Assembly (NCBI GenBank): GCA_964236105.1
Contig: CAXSBC010000004.1
Coordinates: 124,001-188,000, forward strand
Source of the DNA: Lichenicola sp964236105
GTDB taxonomy: Bacteria; Pseudomonadota; Alphaproteobacteria; Acetobacterales; Acetobacteraceae
Length of the DNA stretch: 64,000 nucleotides
Reading direction: 5' to 3'
The notes under the pieces were generated by a model, which searched no databases, had not been told where the DNA came from, and saw only the letters and a list, made by a program, of their open reading frames with translations. The position numbers and the translations under genes are program-made. Numbering within the stretch: the first letter of the stretch is position 1; every line of letters starts with the position of its first letter. Positions 1 through 9,624 of this stretch are shown here, in pieces.

Positions 1-1688
1 GCCGCCCACGCGGCGCAGACGAACGAGACCAGCAGGGCGGGCAGCCGGATCGCCAGCGCCGCCGGGTCGGACAGCAGCGCCGGTTCCGCTGCCAGCGCCA
101 GCAGGGGCCAGACCGGCAGCAGCACCGCCGGCACCAGCGCCACGCGCCGCAGCGGGCCCAGCCCTGTCCGGACGGCGATGGCGGCCAGTGCCGGCAGCAG
201 CGGCGCCAGTCCTGCGAGCCCGGCCAACGCCACGCCCACGGCGTGCAGGGTCCAGGCCAGGGCAAGGGCGAGCGCCGCCGCCGTTCCGGCGGCATGGATT
301 CCGGCACGCTGCGGCGTCCGCCGGCAGCTCCAGGCCCGGACAGCCAGCCCGGCTGCGAGCAGACAGGCGGCCGCAAGCCAGGGCGGCAGATCGGCCAGCC
401 GATGCGCCAGCCGCGGCGACAGATGCCAGATCGCCAGGGTGAGGCCGGGCAGCGCCGCCGGCAGCGCCGCCCAGCCCAGCGGCCGGACACGCCGTGCCTC
501 GGTCCAGAGCCCGAACGCGCCGAGGCCCAGCGCCGCCGCCGCCGCGACGGCCGGCACGAACCGGCTCGATGCGAGCCCGTCCTGCAGCCAGCCGGTCTGC
601 GCCCAGGCGCCGAGCAGGAGCAGCGGGCCCAGCGCGGCGAGCCAGGGCAGGCCGGCTGCGCGATCCCCGCGACTGGCGGCGACGGCGACCGGCGCCAGCA
701 ACAGCAGTCCGGTCGCGGGCATGGTCGATCCGCTCGCCAGGGCAAGCAGCAGCAGTGCCGCACCCGGCACGCCGATCGCAGCGATCGCCAGCCGCGCGTG
801 CGACAGGCTGGCCTGGACCGGCCTGTTCCAGCGCAGGCCGGCCAGATGCAATGCCGCCGAGAGCGGCGCGAACAGCGACGGCGCCCAGAGTTCGGACGAC
901 GGACCGGCATGGCTGGTCGACAGGACGGCGAACGCGGTCCAGCCGCCGCCCGCCAGCAGCGTCGCCCAGCCGAGCCAGTCCCACTGGATGCGTCGCTGCA
1001 GGGCAAGTCCGGCCAGGGACACCAGCAGCAGGTAGCCGAACAGCATGGGTGCCGAGGCCTGCCCGTCCTGGATCAGCGCCGGCGTGGCGAACGCGCCGGC
1101 GATGCCGATCGCCGCCACCAGCCGTCCGAAGCGGAGCGACAGGGCCAGCGCCGCGAACGAGGCGGAGGCGATCAGCGCCAGGCCGGCGGCCGCGGGAACG
1201 AGACGGTACAGGCTGTCTGCCGCATACGCGGCCGCGAACAGCATCGACGAACCGCCACCGGCGAGTGCGGCCGGCGCCAGATCGGGCAGTGCCGGCTGGC
1301 CGGTGGCATCGGTGCCGGCCCGGCGTCGCAGCGCTTCGGCGACGGCGATCAGCAGCACGCCCAGCAGCGCCAGGCCGATGCAGCGCACGGCCGGGGTCAG
1401 CCATCCCTCGTCCGCCGCGTAGCGGATCAGGAAGACGCCCGACAGCAGCAGCGCCGCCGCACCCAGCCACATGCCCCAGCGCAGCGTCAGCAGGGCCTCG
1501 ATGTCACGACGCCGTGCCGGCGGCCCGGGCGGCGGTGCCCGGAGCGGCACGGCCGGGCGCTCCGGCGGCGGGTCGGCCGCCTGCATGTCCAGCCGCCGAC
1601 GCAGATCATGCAGCTCGGCTCGCAGGCGCCGCATGCCGACGAACGCGGCGATGCCCAGGCCCGCGCCGGTCAGTCCGGCAAGCAGCAC
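1..1688 (-). CDS. DUF2339 multi-spanning membrane protein, C-terminal part beyond the window
   Basis: The minus strand is open from about 1745 down to base 1, so the C terminus lies outside the window. The translation is a long run of hydrophobic helices rich in Ala, Leu and Gly. Near the N terminus is a charged MRRLRAELHDLRRRL stretch (coiled-coil-like), then a Pro-rich linker, then LLTLRWGMWLGAAALLLSG and VFLIRYAADEGWLTPAVR. These match the first conserved block of the DUF2339 family of predicted inner-membrane proteins of unknown function. The start is unclear. The first standard start codon is GTG at 1688, but a GGAGG lies ahead of an ATA codon at 1712, where a longer hydrophobic N terminus would begin. 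All plus-strand frames here are shadows. Confidence 0.72.
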   Translation of the reverse strand, partial: MLLAGLTGAGLGIAAFVGMRRLRAELHDLRRRLDMQAADPPPERPAVPLRAPPPGPPARRRDIEALLTLRWGMWLGAAALLLSGVFLIRYAADEGWLTPAVRCIGLALLGVLLIAVAEALRRRAGTDATGQPALPDLAPAALAGGGSSMLFAAAYAADSLYRLVPAAAGLALIASASFAALALSLRFGRLVAAIGIAGAFATPALIQDGQASAPMLFGYLLLVSLAGLALQRRIQWDWLGWATLLAGGGWTAFAVLSTSHAGPSSELWAPSLFAPLSAALHLAGLRWNRPVQASLSHARLAIAAIGVPGAALLLLALASGSTMPATGLLLLAPVAVAASRGDRAAGLPWLAALGPLLLLGAWAQTGWLQDGLASSRFVPAVAAAAALGLGAFGLWTEARRVRPLGWAALPAALPGLTLAIWHLSPRLAHRLADLPPWLAAACLLAAGLAVRAWSCRRTPQRAGIHAAGTAAALALALAWTLHAVGVALAGLAGLAPLLPALAAIAVRTGLGPLRRVALVPAVLLPVWPLLALAAEPALLSDPAALAIRLPALLVSFVCAAWA

Positions 1689-1712
1689 AGGAAGCAGAAA
1701 AAGAAGCGGTAT

Positions 1713-2515
1713 CGTGTGCTGGCCTCCGCGGTCCTCGACACACTGCTAGTCCCGCGAGGCGTCAGGCGGAAGTGTCGGACCATTCCGTAACGGCGCCGGG
1801 CTGTCGGCACGGCTCATAAGCGCTGTTCGAGGAGGCGTCGATCCAGGGATGAGGGCTCCGGGGCCTGGTCGATGCGGGCGGTCCCATGATCGGATCGCCT
1901 GGATCGACAGGCTCACGATCCGACGCAGGATGGCCGTGGACCACCTCCCGCGCGATGTGTCCTCACGTCGAGACGACGCCATCGACGGTGGCGGCCCGCA
2001 CGCTGCAACCGTTCGGGACGCGCCGGTGCCGCTCGGCAGCGCCGTCAGCGTCCGCGTCATCCTCGGGCCCGGGCTGTCGGCTGGCATCGTCCTGATCGTC
2101 GTCGCGGCGATGGCTGCCAGCCGGGGCGTCGGCCGGCTGTTCGGCCTGTTGTGGCGCAGGACCGCGATCGCCGCCGCTGCTGTGCCGGGCATAAGGGGGT
2201 ACTTGGCCTGATCACGATGACGCTGTCGCTGATCATGCAGCGCAGCCGGTTCGGGATCGTCCGCGACCAGCCCCTCGCCAGTGCAGCACCCTGGTTCATC
2301 TGATGGAGCATGATCAAGCGGCACTCATTTCCTGGACGCGGCCACCTGCGCTGTCATCGGATACAATAGATCGTTCCATCTCAGCAAAGAGATTATAATG
2401 ATTCCATAAAAGCGTTCTCATCACAAAGTTACCTTATGGTAACAAGCCAGCTGCTTGGTGACGAACGCCGCGAAACCAGTCCGGCGGAAGGCGACGCCAT
2501 CTGATGGAGACGTGA
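1713..2515. other. Intergenic region, no convincing gene
   Basis: About 800 bases between the DUF2339 gene and the Hint-domain gene. Open frames on both strands lack family resemblance and sensible composition. A short plus-strand stretch (2187-2303, ending ITMTLSLIMQRSRFGIVRD) loosely recalls the last helix of amino-acid ABC permeases but is too short to call. The last 200 bases (about 2310-2450) are clearly more AT-rich than the surroundings and probably hold the promoter of the Hint-domain gene. Confidence 0.5.
2428..2443. promoter_or_regulatory. Inverted repeat upstream of the Hint-domain gene
   Basis: GTTACC-TTAT-GGTAAC is a perfect 6-bp palindrome with a 4-base spacer, placed 72 bases before the ATG in an AT-rich stretch. 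It could be an operator for a dimeric regulator or a small hairpin in the leader. No regulator can be named. Confidence 0.3.
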
Positions 2516-5500
2516 ATGGCCACTCTGCTGACCCCGTCCGGATCTGGACGTTCCGCGCTGGATGCTGCCGATACGACATTGTCGAACCAGATCGTCTTCA
2601 TCGATCCGACCGTACAGGACTACCAGTCGCTGATCGCAGACATAGCACCCGGTACCAAGGTCTACCTGCTTGATGCGCAGGAAGACGGGCTGCAGCAGAT
2701 CGCAGACGTCATGCAGAGCCAGACCGGCGTCTCGGCGATCTCGATCATCGCGCACGGCGCGGAGGGCGAGATCAGGCTCGGCAGCACGATCGTCGACCAG
2801 GCGGTGGTATCGCAGTCGCATGCGGCACTCGCCACCATCGGCAGCGCGCTGGCGCCCGGCGGCGACATCCTTCTCTATGGCTGCGATACCGGCGAGGGTA
2901 CGGACGGCCAGGCGCTGGTCGATGCGATCGCGGCCGAGAGCGGCGCGAACGTGGGGGCAGCGTCGCATCTCGTGGGCGACGTGGCGGCCGGCGATAGCTG
3001 GAATCTCGACGTCACCAGCACCGGATCGGCCCTGATCGTCCCCCAGGTGCTGAGCACGGCGGCGGAAAACAGCTACGCGTCTCCGCTCGTCATCAACGGT
3101 CCGCCGACCGGGTTGCCGATCACCATCACCAGCTTCACCGGCAACACGAGCTTCGTGGAGAAGGGCAACGCCACGATCAACAGCAGCGGCTATCTGCAGT
3201 TGACCACCGCCGGCACCAGCCAGGCCGGGATTGCCATCTACAGCCAGGCCTTTCCATCGGCCACCGGCATCTCGGTGCAGTTCACCTACTATTCCGGCGG
3301 CGGCACCGGCGCGGACGGCCTCTCCTTCTTCCTGCTGAATGCCGACCAGATCACGGCAGCGGGCGGTACGGCAGCGAGCGTCACCGCCGGCGGCTATGGC
3401 GGCGGCCTCGGCTACTCCGACGACGGCCAGAACGGCATCACCGACGGCTTCCTCGGCCTCGGTTTCGATACCTTCGGCAACTTCAGCGGCACCGACCGGG
3501 GCTATCAGACCGGCACCGGAGCGCTCGCCAACGCCGTCGGCGTGCGTGGTGCGGGCACCGGCGGCGAGACCGGCTACGCCCTGCTCACCAATGCCGCATA
3601 CTCGCCCGGGATCGACGGCACGCGCACCGTCAAGATCAACCTGCTCAAAATCGACAGCACGCACGAGAGTCTGTCGGTGTACATGAGCACCAACGGCGGC
3701 AGCACCTATACCGAGATCATCACCAACTACTCGATCAACCAGACGCTGCCCACGAACTTCTACCTCGGCTTCGCCGCCAGCACCGGCGGTTCGACCGATC
3801 TGCACGAGATCGAGAACCTGTCCGTCACGTTGCCTGTCTCGCTGTCCGTCTCGGCGCCGACGATCACCTATCCGAACACCACGGATGCCTCGAACCTCAC
3901 CCTGCTGCCCGGCGACAAGTTCACCTATAGCTACACCATCACCGACAGCGGCCCGAACGGCTCCTCGCAAATCACGCTGCTCGACACTGCATCCTCGGTG
4001 GAAACCGGCGTCACCTGGAGCGTCAAGGACGATCTGGAAACCCAGACGGGTACCGGCAACATCAACCTCAGCAACGTCAATCTGGCATCCGGCGACAGCG
4101 CCACCGTCACGGTCAGCGGCACCATCAGCTCGGCGGCCAGCACGGGCAACGCCAGCCACAGCATCACCACCACGCCAGGCACCGCCTTCTCCTACCTGAC
4201 TCCCACCAGCGGCGTCGTCGGAATGGCGATCGGCTCGCCGAACCCGCAGCTTCTCGGCACCACCACGACCGCGGCCACCAGCGGCACCACCGCACTCCAG
4301 CTGTTCTCCGCGGCACAGGTGGCGGACGCGCACAGCAACCCGACGGTGACGGGCATCATCACCCTCGCGAACAGCGCCGGCACGATGACCGATGCCAACG
4401 GCAAGCTCAGCGGCACCGGCCTGACCGAGACCAGCACGGCCGGCGCCTACATGCTGTCTGCAAGCGGCACCTCGACCTTCAACAGCGAACTCGAGGCGCT
4501 GCTGTTCACGCCGACGAGCTCCACCAGCTCGGTTGTCACCACCGTCAGCATCGGCGTTTCCGACGGCGTGAGCGGCACCACGCCCGCCACCGCCAAGACC
4601 GTGGTGACCACCTCGGCCGTGTGCTTCCTCGAAGGCACGCACATCCTGACCGAGCGCGGCGAGGTGACGGTGGAGGAGCTGTTCGCCCGCCATCGCGACG
4701 GCAGCGGCAGTCAGGATCTGGCCGCCGTTCTGGAGGAAGGCAAGGTCGTCTTCCGACCGATCGTCTGGATCGGCAGCCGCCATCTCGATGCACGCAGTGT
4801 CGCCGCTGGCGGACAATATCCGGTGCGCATCACCCGGCATGCGTTCGCGGGCAACGTGCCGCATCGCGACCTGCTGGTGACGCCCGAGCACTGCGTCTTC
4901 GTCGATGGCCGCCTGATCCCGGCACGCATGCTGGTCAATGGCCGTACGATCATCGAGGACCGCACGGTCGGCGGCTATGGCTACTACCATGTCGAGCTGG
5001 AGCGGCATGGCGTCCTGGTCTCGGAAGGGCTGACCACGGAAAGCTACCTCGATACCGGCAACCGCAGCCGCTTTGCCAACAGCGATGTCGTCGCCCTGCG
5101 TCCCGCATCGCCTGCGATCGGGTCGCTCAGCTGGCGGGCGGACGCCTGCGCGCCGCTGGGCACCGCACGCGCGGATGCCGAGCCGATCTGGCGCCGGCTC
5201 GATGCGCGGGCCGACATGCTGGGCCATGCGGCGCGGCCGTTGCAGCCGGCGCCGGAGCTCGATCCCGGCCTGTGCGTGCTGCTCGACGACGAGAGCCTCG
5301 TGCAGCCGCGCTGGCAGGACGGCGACCGCCACTTCTTCCAGCTGCCAGCCGGACGCCGGGCCGTGCGGCTGCTGTCCCGCTCGACGATGCCGGCGCTCTC
5401 GATCGGCGCCTTCGTCGATGACCGTCGCCAGCTCGGGGTGCAGGTCGAGGCGCTGGTGCTCTGGCAGGGGCTGAGCCGGCACGTCATCCAGGCCGAAGCC

Positions 5501-5683
5501 TTCACCGGGGCGGGCTGGCACGCGCTCGAGCAGGCCTCGCGCTGGACCGACGGCGATGCCGAACTCGACCTGCCCGCCGCCCGGGGCGATGACAGCTTCC
5601 TTGAGCTGGTCGTCACTGCAAGCCTGGCCTATCCGGTCGGGCGCGACGATGCGGCGATGCCCGCGACTCGCCGCGCCGCCTAG
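2516..5683 (+). CDS. Large DUF4347 / lectin-like / Hint-domain surface or secreted protein
   Basis: A 1055-residue protein with a GGAG eight bases before the ATG. Residues about 24-185 match DUF4347, an N-terminal domain of large bacterial surface proteins (VFIDPTVQDYQSLIADI, then SIIAHGAEGEI and LLYGCDTGEG). Residues about 205-440 look like an L-type lectin beta-sandwich (GADGLSFFLLNADQ, GLGFDTFGNFSG). A Ser/Thr-rich, beta-rich linker follows. From about residue 700 to 853 is a Hint_2 domain starting at Cys (AVCFLEGTHILTERG), with RPIVWIGSR and VTPEHCVFVDGRLIPARML. About 200 residues without a recognised domain close the protein. Hint_2 proteins of this kind are common in Acetobacteraceae; they keep the self-splicing fold, but their activity is mostly untested. 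No N-terminal signal peptide is visible, so any export would need another route. A strong terminator follows. Confidence 0.85.
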   Translation: MATLLTPSGSGRSALDAADTTLSNQIVFIDPTVQDYQSLIADIAPGTKVYLLDAQEDGLQQIADVMQSQTGVSAISIIAHGAEGEIRLGSTIVDQAVVSQSHAALATIGSALAPGGDILLYGCDTGEGTDGQALVDAIAAESGANVGAASHLVGDVAAGDSWNLDVTSTGSALIVPQVLSTAAENSYASPLVINGPPTGLPITITSFTGNTSFVEKGNATINSSGYLQLTTAGTSQAGIAIYSQAFPSATGISVQFTYYSGGGTGADGLSFFLLNADQITAAGGTAASVTAGGYGGGLGYSDDGQNGITDGFLGLGFDTFGNFSGTDRGYQTGTGALANAVGVRGAGTGGETGYALLTNAAYSPGIDGTRTVKINLLKIDSTHESLSVYMSTNGGSTYTEIITNYSINQTLPTNFYLGFAASTGGSTDLHEIENLSVTLPVSLSVSAPTITYPNTTDASNLTLLPGDKFTYSYTITDSGPNGSSQITLLDTASSVETGVTWSVKDDLETQTGTGNINLSNVNLASGDSATVTVSGTISSAASTGNASHSITTTPGTAFSYLTPTSGVVGMAIGSPNPQLLGTTTTAATSGTTALQLFSAAQVADAHSNPTVTGIITLANSAGTMTDANGKLSGTGLTETSTAGAYMLSASGTSTFNSELEALLFTPTSSTSSVVTTVSIGVSDGVSGTTPATAKTVVTTSAVCFLEGTHILTERGEVTVEELFARHRDGSGSQDLAAVLEEGKVVFRPIVWIGSRHLDARSVAAGGQYPVRITRHAFAGNVPHRDLLVTPEHCVFVDGRLIPARMLVNGRTIIEDRTVGGYGYYHVELERHGVLVSEGLTTESYLDTGNRSRFANSDVVALRPASPAIGSLSWRADACAPLGTARADAEPIWRRLDARADMLGHAARPLQPAPELDPGLCVLLDDESLVQPRWQDGDRHFFQLPAGRRAVRLLSRSTMPALSIGAFVDDRRQLGVQVEALVLWQGLSRHVIQAEAFTGAGWHALEQASRWTDGDAELDLPAARGDDSFLELVVTASLAYPVGRDDAAMPATRRAA

Positions 5684-5700
5684 CACCGGGGCCCTGAAAA

Positions 5701-5728
5701 CCCGACCCGGGCAGGTCCCCGGGTCGGG
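5701..5728 (+). terminator. Terminator-like hairpin after the Hint-domain gene
   Basis: CCCGACCCGGG (5701-5711) and CCCGGGTCGGG (5718-5728) form a perfect 11-bp stem with a 6-base loop, 17 bases after the stop codon. There is no T tract behind it, which is usual in GC-rich genomes. Confidence 0.7.
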
Positions 5729-6104
5729 CGGCGACGCCATCGAGCGGATGGTCTGCCGCCGCAAGGCCGGCAGCGCCGCCGGCGTCCTTTGCCGTCAGCC
5801 GCATCACCGGGGCTCGGCTGCGTCCGGTCTGACCGAGACCCCTCTCGTTCAGGAATGCCGGAGCCATGTCGACGTCGTTCTGAACAAAGGGCAGATCAAC
5901 GACACGACATACGCGGGCCTGGGTGAGGGCGTGATCGTCTTGGGTCGAGAGAAGACCACCCCGATCATCTTCGAGATGCAACGCCATCCCTGACAGGCGC
6001 AAGCCCCGGCTCCGCAAGCATCGAGGAGGCGGCATCGGGCGAACGAACTCCGTGTCGGTGCTGTTCGCGTCATGCCCTGTCCTGGTAGCCTCCGATGTTC
6101 GGGG
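5729..6104. other. Intergenic region, nothing recognised
   Basis: About 375 bases between two convergent genes. Short frames exist on both strands (for example minus 5849-6073), but none shows a family motif, a ribosome binding site or neighbour support. It may hold old gene debris. Confidence 0.4.
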
Positions 6105-7361
6105 TCAGCGCAGCAGCAGGCCGGCGAGCGCCAGCAGCAGGGCCGGCGGCATCACCAGCGCGCCGCGGGCCAGGAAGCGGGCGAACGACACGCTTTCCCC
6201 CTCGCGTCGCAGCGCGGTCAGCCAGAGGATGGTCGCAAGCGAGCCGGTGATCGACAAATTGGGCCCGAGATCGACGCCGATCAGCAGCGCGTTCACCAGC
6301 TCGGGCGGCAGATGCCCCTGCGCCACCGACTGGCCGGCGATCAGGCCGGCCGGCAGGTTGTTCATCAGGTTGCACAGCACGGCGATGCCGACGCCGCCTG
6401 CCCAGCCGACGAGCCCGGCCTTGGCCGCCACCGCGTGATGCAGCCCGTTCGCCACCAGGGCCAGCACGCCGGTGCGGTCCAGCCCTTCCACCAGCACGAA
6501 CAGCCCCGCCACCAGTGGCAGCACCGCCCAGGAGATGCCGCCCAGCACGCGCCAGGGCGCCTCGCGCTTGATCGCCAGCACCAGCAGGGTGGTCGCCAGC
6601 CCGGACAGGCAGGTGGGCAGGCCGAGCCGGATGTCGGCCGCCGACGCGCCCAGCAGCACGATCGCGGTGAGCACCAGGCCGGCCAGCGCGGTCCAGCCGC
6701 CGGCAGGCAGCGTCGGCTGGGGGATGTCGGACCGGATCGGTTCGGCCAGGCGTTTGCGATCGAGCATCAGCAGCACGACGAAGGTGGCTGCGATCGACAG
6801 CACCGACGGCAGCAGGAAATGGCCGAGCCACGGCAGCAGCGCCGGCATGTGGCTGGCATACAGCACGAGGTTCGCCGGATTGGAGATCGGCAGCACGAAC
6901 GAGGCGGCGTTGGCGATGAACGCGCAGACGAACAGATACGGCAGCGGCTCCGCCCCGGCGGCCCGTGCGGCGGCGAACACCGCGGGCGTCAGCACCACCG
7001 CCGCCGCGTCGTTGGACAGGAACGTCGTCACCACCGTGCCGACGGCATAGACCAGCGCGAACAGACGTGCGCCGGAGCCGCCGGAGCGCCGCACCGCAGA
7101 CGCCGCCAGCCAGTCGAACAGCCCCTCCCCGCGGGCGATCTCCGACAGCAGCATCATGCCGATCAGGAACAGATAGACGTCGCCGCCCTTGCCCACCGCC
7201 GACAGGGCCGCATGGAGCGGCAGCAGGCCGGTCGCCACCAGAAGCGTCCCGCCGGCGGCAGCCCAGGTGGCTTCCGGCCATTTCCATGGCCGGATGATCA
7301 CGCCGGCAACGGCGGCGAGGATGATCGCCCAGGTGGCGATGTGGGCGAGGCTGGCACTCAT
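6105..7361 (-). CDS. arsB: ArsB-type arsenite efflux permease / SLC13-like anion transporter
   Basis: A 418-residue inner-membrane protein with about 11-12 hydrophobic helices, close to the usual 429 residues of ArsB. The two family hallmarks are present: FLSNDAAAVVLTPAVFA and LPISNPANLVL in the N-terminal half, and CNLMNNLPAGLIAG with GVDLGPNLSITGSLATILWL in the C-terminal half. In the family this protein exports As(OH)3 or Sb(OH)3, driven by the proton gradient or by an ArsA ATPase. No arsR, arsC or arsA gene is beside it, so the arsenic role rests on sequence alone, and another anion substrate is possible. Confidence 0.85.
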   Translation of the reverse strand: MSASLAHIATWAIILAAVAGVIIRPWKWPEATWAAAGGTLLVATGLLPLHAALSAVGKGGDVYLFLIGMMLLSEIARGEGLFDWLAASAVRRSGGSGARLFALVYAVGTVVTTFLSNDAAAVVLTPAVFAAARAAGAEPLPYLFVCAFIANAASFVLPISNPANLVLYASHMPALLPWLGHFLLPSVLSIAATFVVLLMLDRKRLAEPIRSDIPQPTLPAGGWTALAGLVLTAIVLLGASAADIRLGLPTCLSGLATTLLVLAIKREAPWRVLGGISWAVLPLVAGLFVLVEGLDRTGVLALVANGLHHAVAAKAGLVGWAGGVGIAVLCNLMNNLPAGLIAGQSVAQGHLPPELVNALLIGVDLGPNLSITGSLATILWLTALRREGESVSFARFLARGALVMPPALLLALAGLLLR

Positions 7362-7624
7362 CGGTCACCGCGCATCAGGAGGTCCCCGAACCCGGCGGAT
7401 GCGCGAGCACCACCAGGTGCGGTGCATCCGGACCGATCGCTCCCGCGCCGATCATGTCGCCGAGCGGCCCCCTTGAGCCTCTCACCACGCACCAGGATGA
7501 TCCGTCTTGGCCTCAGCTGCGACGACAGCCGCTGTCGCCCATGCTGAACAGGATTGTCATGTGCCGACCGGTATCGTCGAGCTCGGGTTCGCCTTCGCCC
7601 TGCAGGGATGGTCGGTGATCCGGC

Positions 7625-8698
7625 CTAATGGCTGGTGGCCGACATTCCCTGTCGTGCCTCCTCGTAGAGCCGTTCGCAGCCATCCAGCCAGATGTCGCGC
7701 GTGAAGAGCGTCATCACCCGCGCATATGGCACACGCCGGCAGATACGCAGGGCGGCAGGAATGGCCTCGGCCAGGGCGGCCGCGTCGTCCGGAGCCGCGA
7801 ACACGCCGGCCTCGGCGACGACCTCCCGTGCGGCGCCGCGATCAAAGCTCGCGACCGGGAGACCGCACGCCATCGCCTCGATCGCCACCAGACCGAACGG
7901 CTCGTCCCAGCACGGCGTGAACAGGAACACCGATGCACGCGACAGCTCGGCGGCGAGGGCTGCGGCATGCAGATGTCCGCCGTAGCGTATCGCGCCCGTG
8001 ATCCCCGGCCGGACCAGGGCTTCCCAGTATTCGGGCTCCTCGATCGCGCCGAACAGCGTCAGCGGGATGCCGCTGCGCCGGGCCGCCTCCACGGCGAGAT
8101 GGGTGCCCTTGTTCCGGGTGATGCGGCCGCACCAGACAGCACTGCCGTCGCCGTCCGCCCGGAACGGCCACGCTGCCGGATCGATGCCGTTATACAGGAT
8201 CGATGCCTGCGCCGGCGGGCCGTCCGGCCACCAGGCGTGCAGCTGTGCCGCCGACGTGACGGTAAGACGATGCGCGGGACCGGCACTCGCCTTCACGAAC
8301 CAGTGCAGCGCGTCGAAGGGCGGGACGTGCAGCGAGGTAAGCGTGGGCACCGCATCGGTGCGGTCGCGCTGCAGCGGGAAGCGATGCAGGCTGTTGTTGT
8401 GCACGACATCGAAGCCGCCAGCCGCGATGCGGTCGCACGCGCCCGCGTAGCCGGCGTCGACATGGGCGATGAGCGGCTCGCTGCCGCGATGTTCCGCCCA
8501 GCGGAAGCTGCGCTCGTAATGCTCGTCCAGCACCGGATCGAGAAGAAAACGCGGGTCGCTGTCGCCGGACGCGAACAGCACCACCTCATGGCCGCGGCCC
8601 GTCAGGCCGGCCGCCAGATGCCAGCTATGCGCCTCCATCCCGCCCATGAAGGGCTCGGCGATCGGCTGTCGCACGTGCGCCAGCAGGGCGATCCTCAT
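7625..8698 (-). CDS. Family 4 (GT-B) glycosyltransferase, last gene of a four-GT operon
   Basis: 357 residues from the ATG at 8698, which overlaps the previous gene's stop by four bases (ATGA). The N-terminal Rossmann half starts MRIALLAHVRQP with GGMEAHSWHLAAGLTGRGHEV. The C-terminal donor half carries CGRITRNKGTHLAVEAAR and the family 4 EX7E region (DEPFGLVAIEAMACGLPVASF). It would transfer a sugar from a nucleotide donor with retention of configuration; neither donor nor acceptor can be read from the sequence. A longer frame up to 8911 is open but lacks the usual N terminus. The overlap with its neighbour points to translational coupling and a shared pathway. Confidence 0.85.
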   Translation of the reverse strand: MRIALLAHVRQPIAEPFMGGMEAHSWHLAAGLTGRGHEVVLFASGDSDPRFLLDPVLDEHYERSFRWAEHRGSEPLIAHVDAGYAGACDRIAAGGFDVVHNNSLHRFPLQRDRTDAVPTLTSLHVPPFDALHWFVKASAGPAHRLTVTSAAQLHAWWPDGPPAQASILYNGIDPAAWPFRADGDGSAVWCGRITRNKGTHLAVEAARRSGIPLTLFGAIEEPEYWEALVRPGITGAIRYGGHLHAAALAAELSRASVFLFTPCWDEPFGLVAIEAMACGLPVASFDRGAAREVVAEAGVFAAPDDAAALAEAIPAALRICRRVPYARVMTLFTRDIWLDGCERLYEEARQGMSATSH

Positions 8699-9618
8699 GC
8701 CGCGACATGGGCCGCCGGCACCGCACGCTCCTCCAGCAGGCGGATCACGCTGGTGGTGTTGCTGTAGGGCTGGTGACCCGGCTGTTCGGTCAAGGCGAGA
8801 TCGGCCGCATCCGGTCGACGCAGGATGCGGATCGGCCGGCCCGGCGCATCGTCGATCAGCCCCATGAGGCGAAAGGCGTGCAGCCAGTGCCCCATGGTGC
8901 GGTAGCCCCACTTGGCCTCGAACAGCTGCGCGTTGCGCACGACGCTGTTGAGATGATGGACCGGCGGCATGTGATGCCGGTGATACTGGTGATAGGCGAG
9001 GCCGCCCTTCATCCAGGCGATGGGAACGCCGTTCCGGTCCAGCGTCTTGCCGAAGTCGGTATCCTCGCCGCCATAGCCGAGATAGCGCTCGTCGAAGCCG
9101 CCGGCGGCCAGGAACGTGCTCCGCCGCATCGCGAAGTTGAGCGACCAGAAGCAGCGATAGTCGTTGCAGTGCTCGATGCCCTGGGGAGGCGGCCCGCGCC
9201 GGTCGGAATGCCTGACCGCCACGGCCGCGAAATCATCGCAGCCCCACCCGTCATGCGTCGCGCCGCCCGGCAGATACTGGACCTCGCCCATCAGCAGCCC
9301 GTCCAGTTCGCCAAGCCCGCAGGCGTAGTCGGCGACCAGGGTCGGCGAGGGAATGCAGTCCATGTCGAGAAAGACGATCGACCGGCCCGTGGTGGCCTGC
9401 ATGGCCGCGTTGCGCGCCGATGCCAGCGGCAGATCGTCACCGGCGATCATGATCTGGCGCACCGGAAAGGATGCCGCCGGGAGCTCATAGGCTTCGTTCT
9501 GCATGACGGCGACGACCAGTTCCGTCGGCGCCTGGGCCTGCCGGTTCAGGCCGAGGACCACGTTACGCAGATGGTCCGGCCGTCCCTTGGCCAACGTCAC
9601 GACCGATACGGTGTCCAT
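8695..9618 (-). CDS. Family 2 (GT-A) glycosyltransferase with galactosyltransferase-like C-terminal region
   Basis: 307 residues. The N terminus (MDTVSVVTLAKGRPDHLRNV) and SARNAAMQATTGRSIVFLDMD give the GT-A fold with its DxD-type metal site (DMD). GGFDERYLGYGGEDTDFGK is the acceptor-side motif of the glycosyltransferase 7 C-terminal region, seen in galactosyl- and chondroitin-type transferases. It probably works as an inverting transferase on a glycan or glycolipid in the cytoplasm. It lies 6 bases after the MurG-like gene and overlaps the next GT by 4 bases. Confidence 0.85.
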   Translation of the reverse strand: MDTVSVVTLAKGRPDHLRNVVLGLNRQAQAPTELVVAVMQNEAYELPAASFPVRQIMIAGDDLPLASARNAAMQATTGRSIVFLDMDCIPSPTLVADYACGLGELDGLLMGEVQYLPGGATHDGWGCDDFAAVAVRHSDRRGPPPQGIEHCNDYRCFWSLNFAMRRSTFLAAGGFDERYLGYGGEDTDFGKTLDRNGVPIAWMKGGLAYHQYHRHHMPPVHHLNSVVRNAQLFEAKWGYRTMGHWLHAFRLMGLIDDAPGRPIRILRRPDAADLALTEQPGHQPYSNTTSVIRLLEERAVPAAHVAA

Positions 9619-9624
9619 GCTTGC

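Noticed and set aside
178..1819. Long plus-strand open frames over the first 1.8 kb
   Set aside because: Arg/Ala/Gln-rich shadows of the DUF2339 gene on the minus strand; no family resemblance.
2187..2303. Short stretch resembling the last helix of an amino-acid ABC permease
   Set aside because: Only about 30 residues, no second motif and no neighbours of that system.
2429..5764. 1111-codon minus-strand frame opposite the Hint-domain gene
   Set aside because: Shadow frame; the plus strand has clear domains, a ribosome binding site and a terminator.
7378..7480. Minus-strand tail reading GPLGDMIGAGAIGPDAPHLV up to a stop
   Set aside because: Protein-like but too short, with no start or family; could be a remnant.
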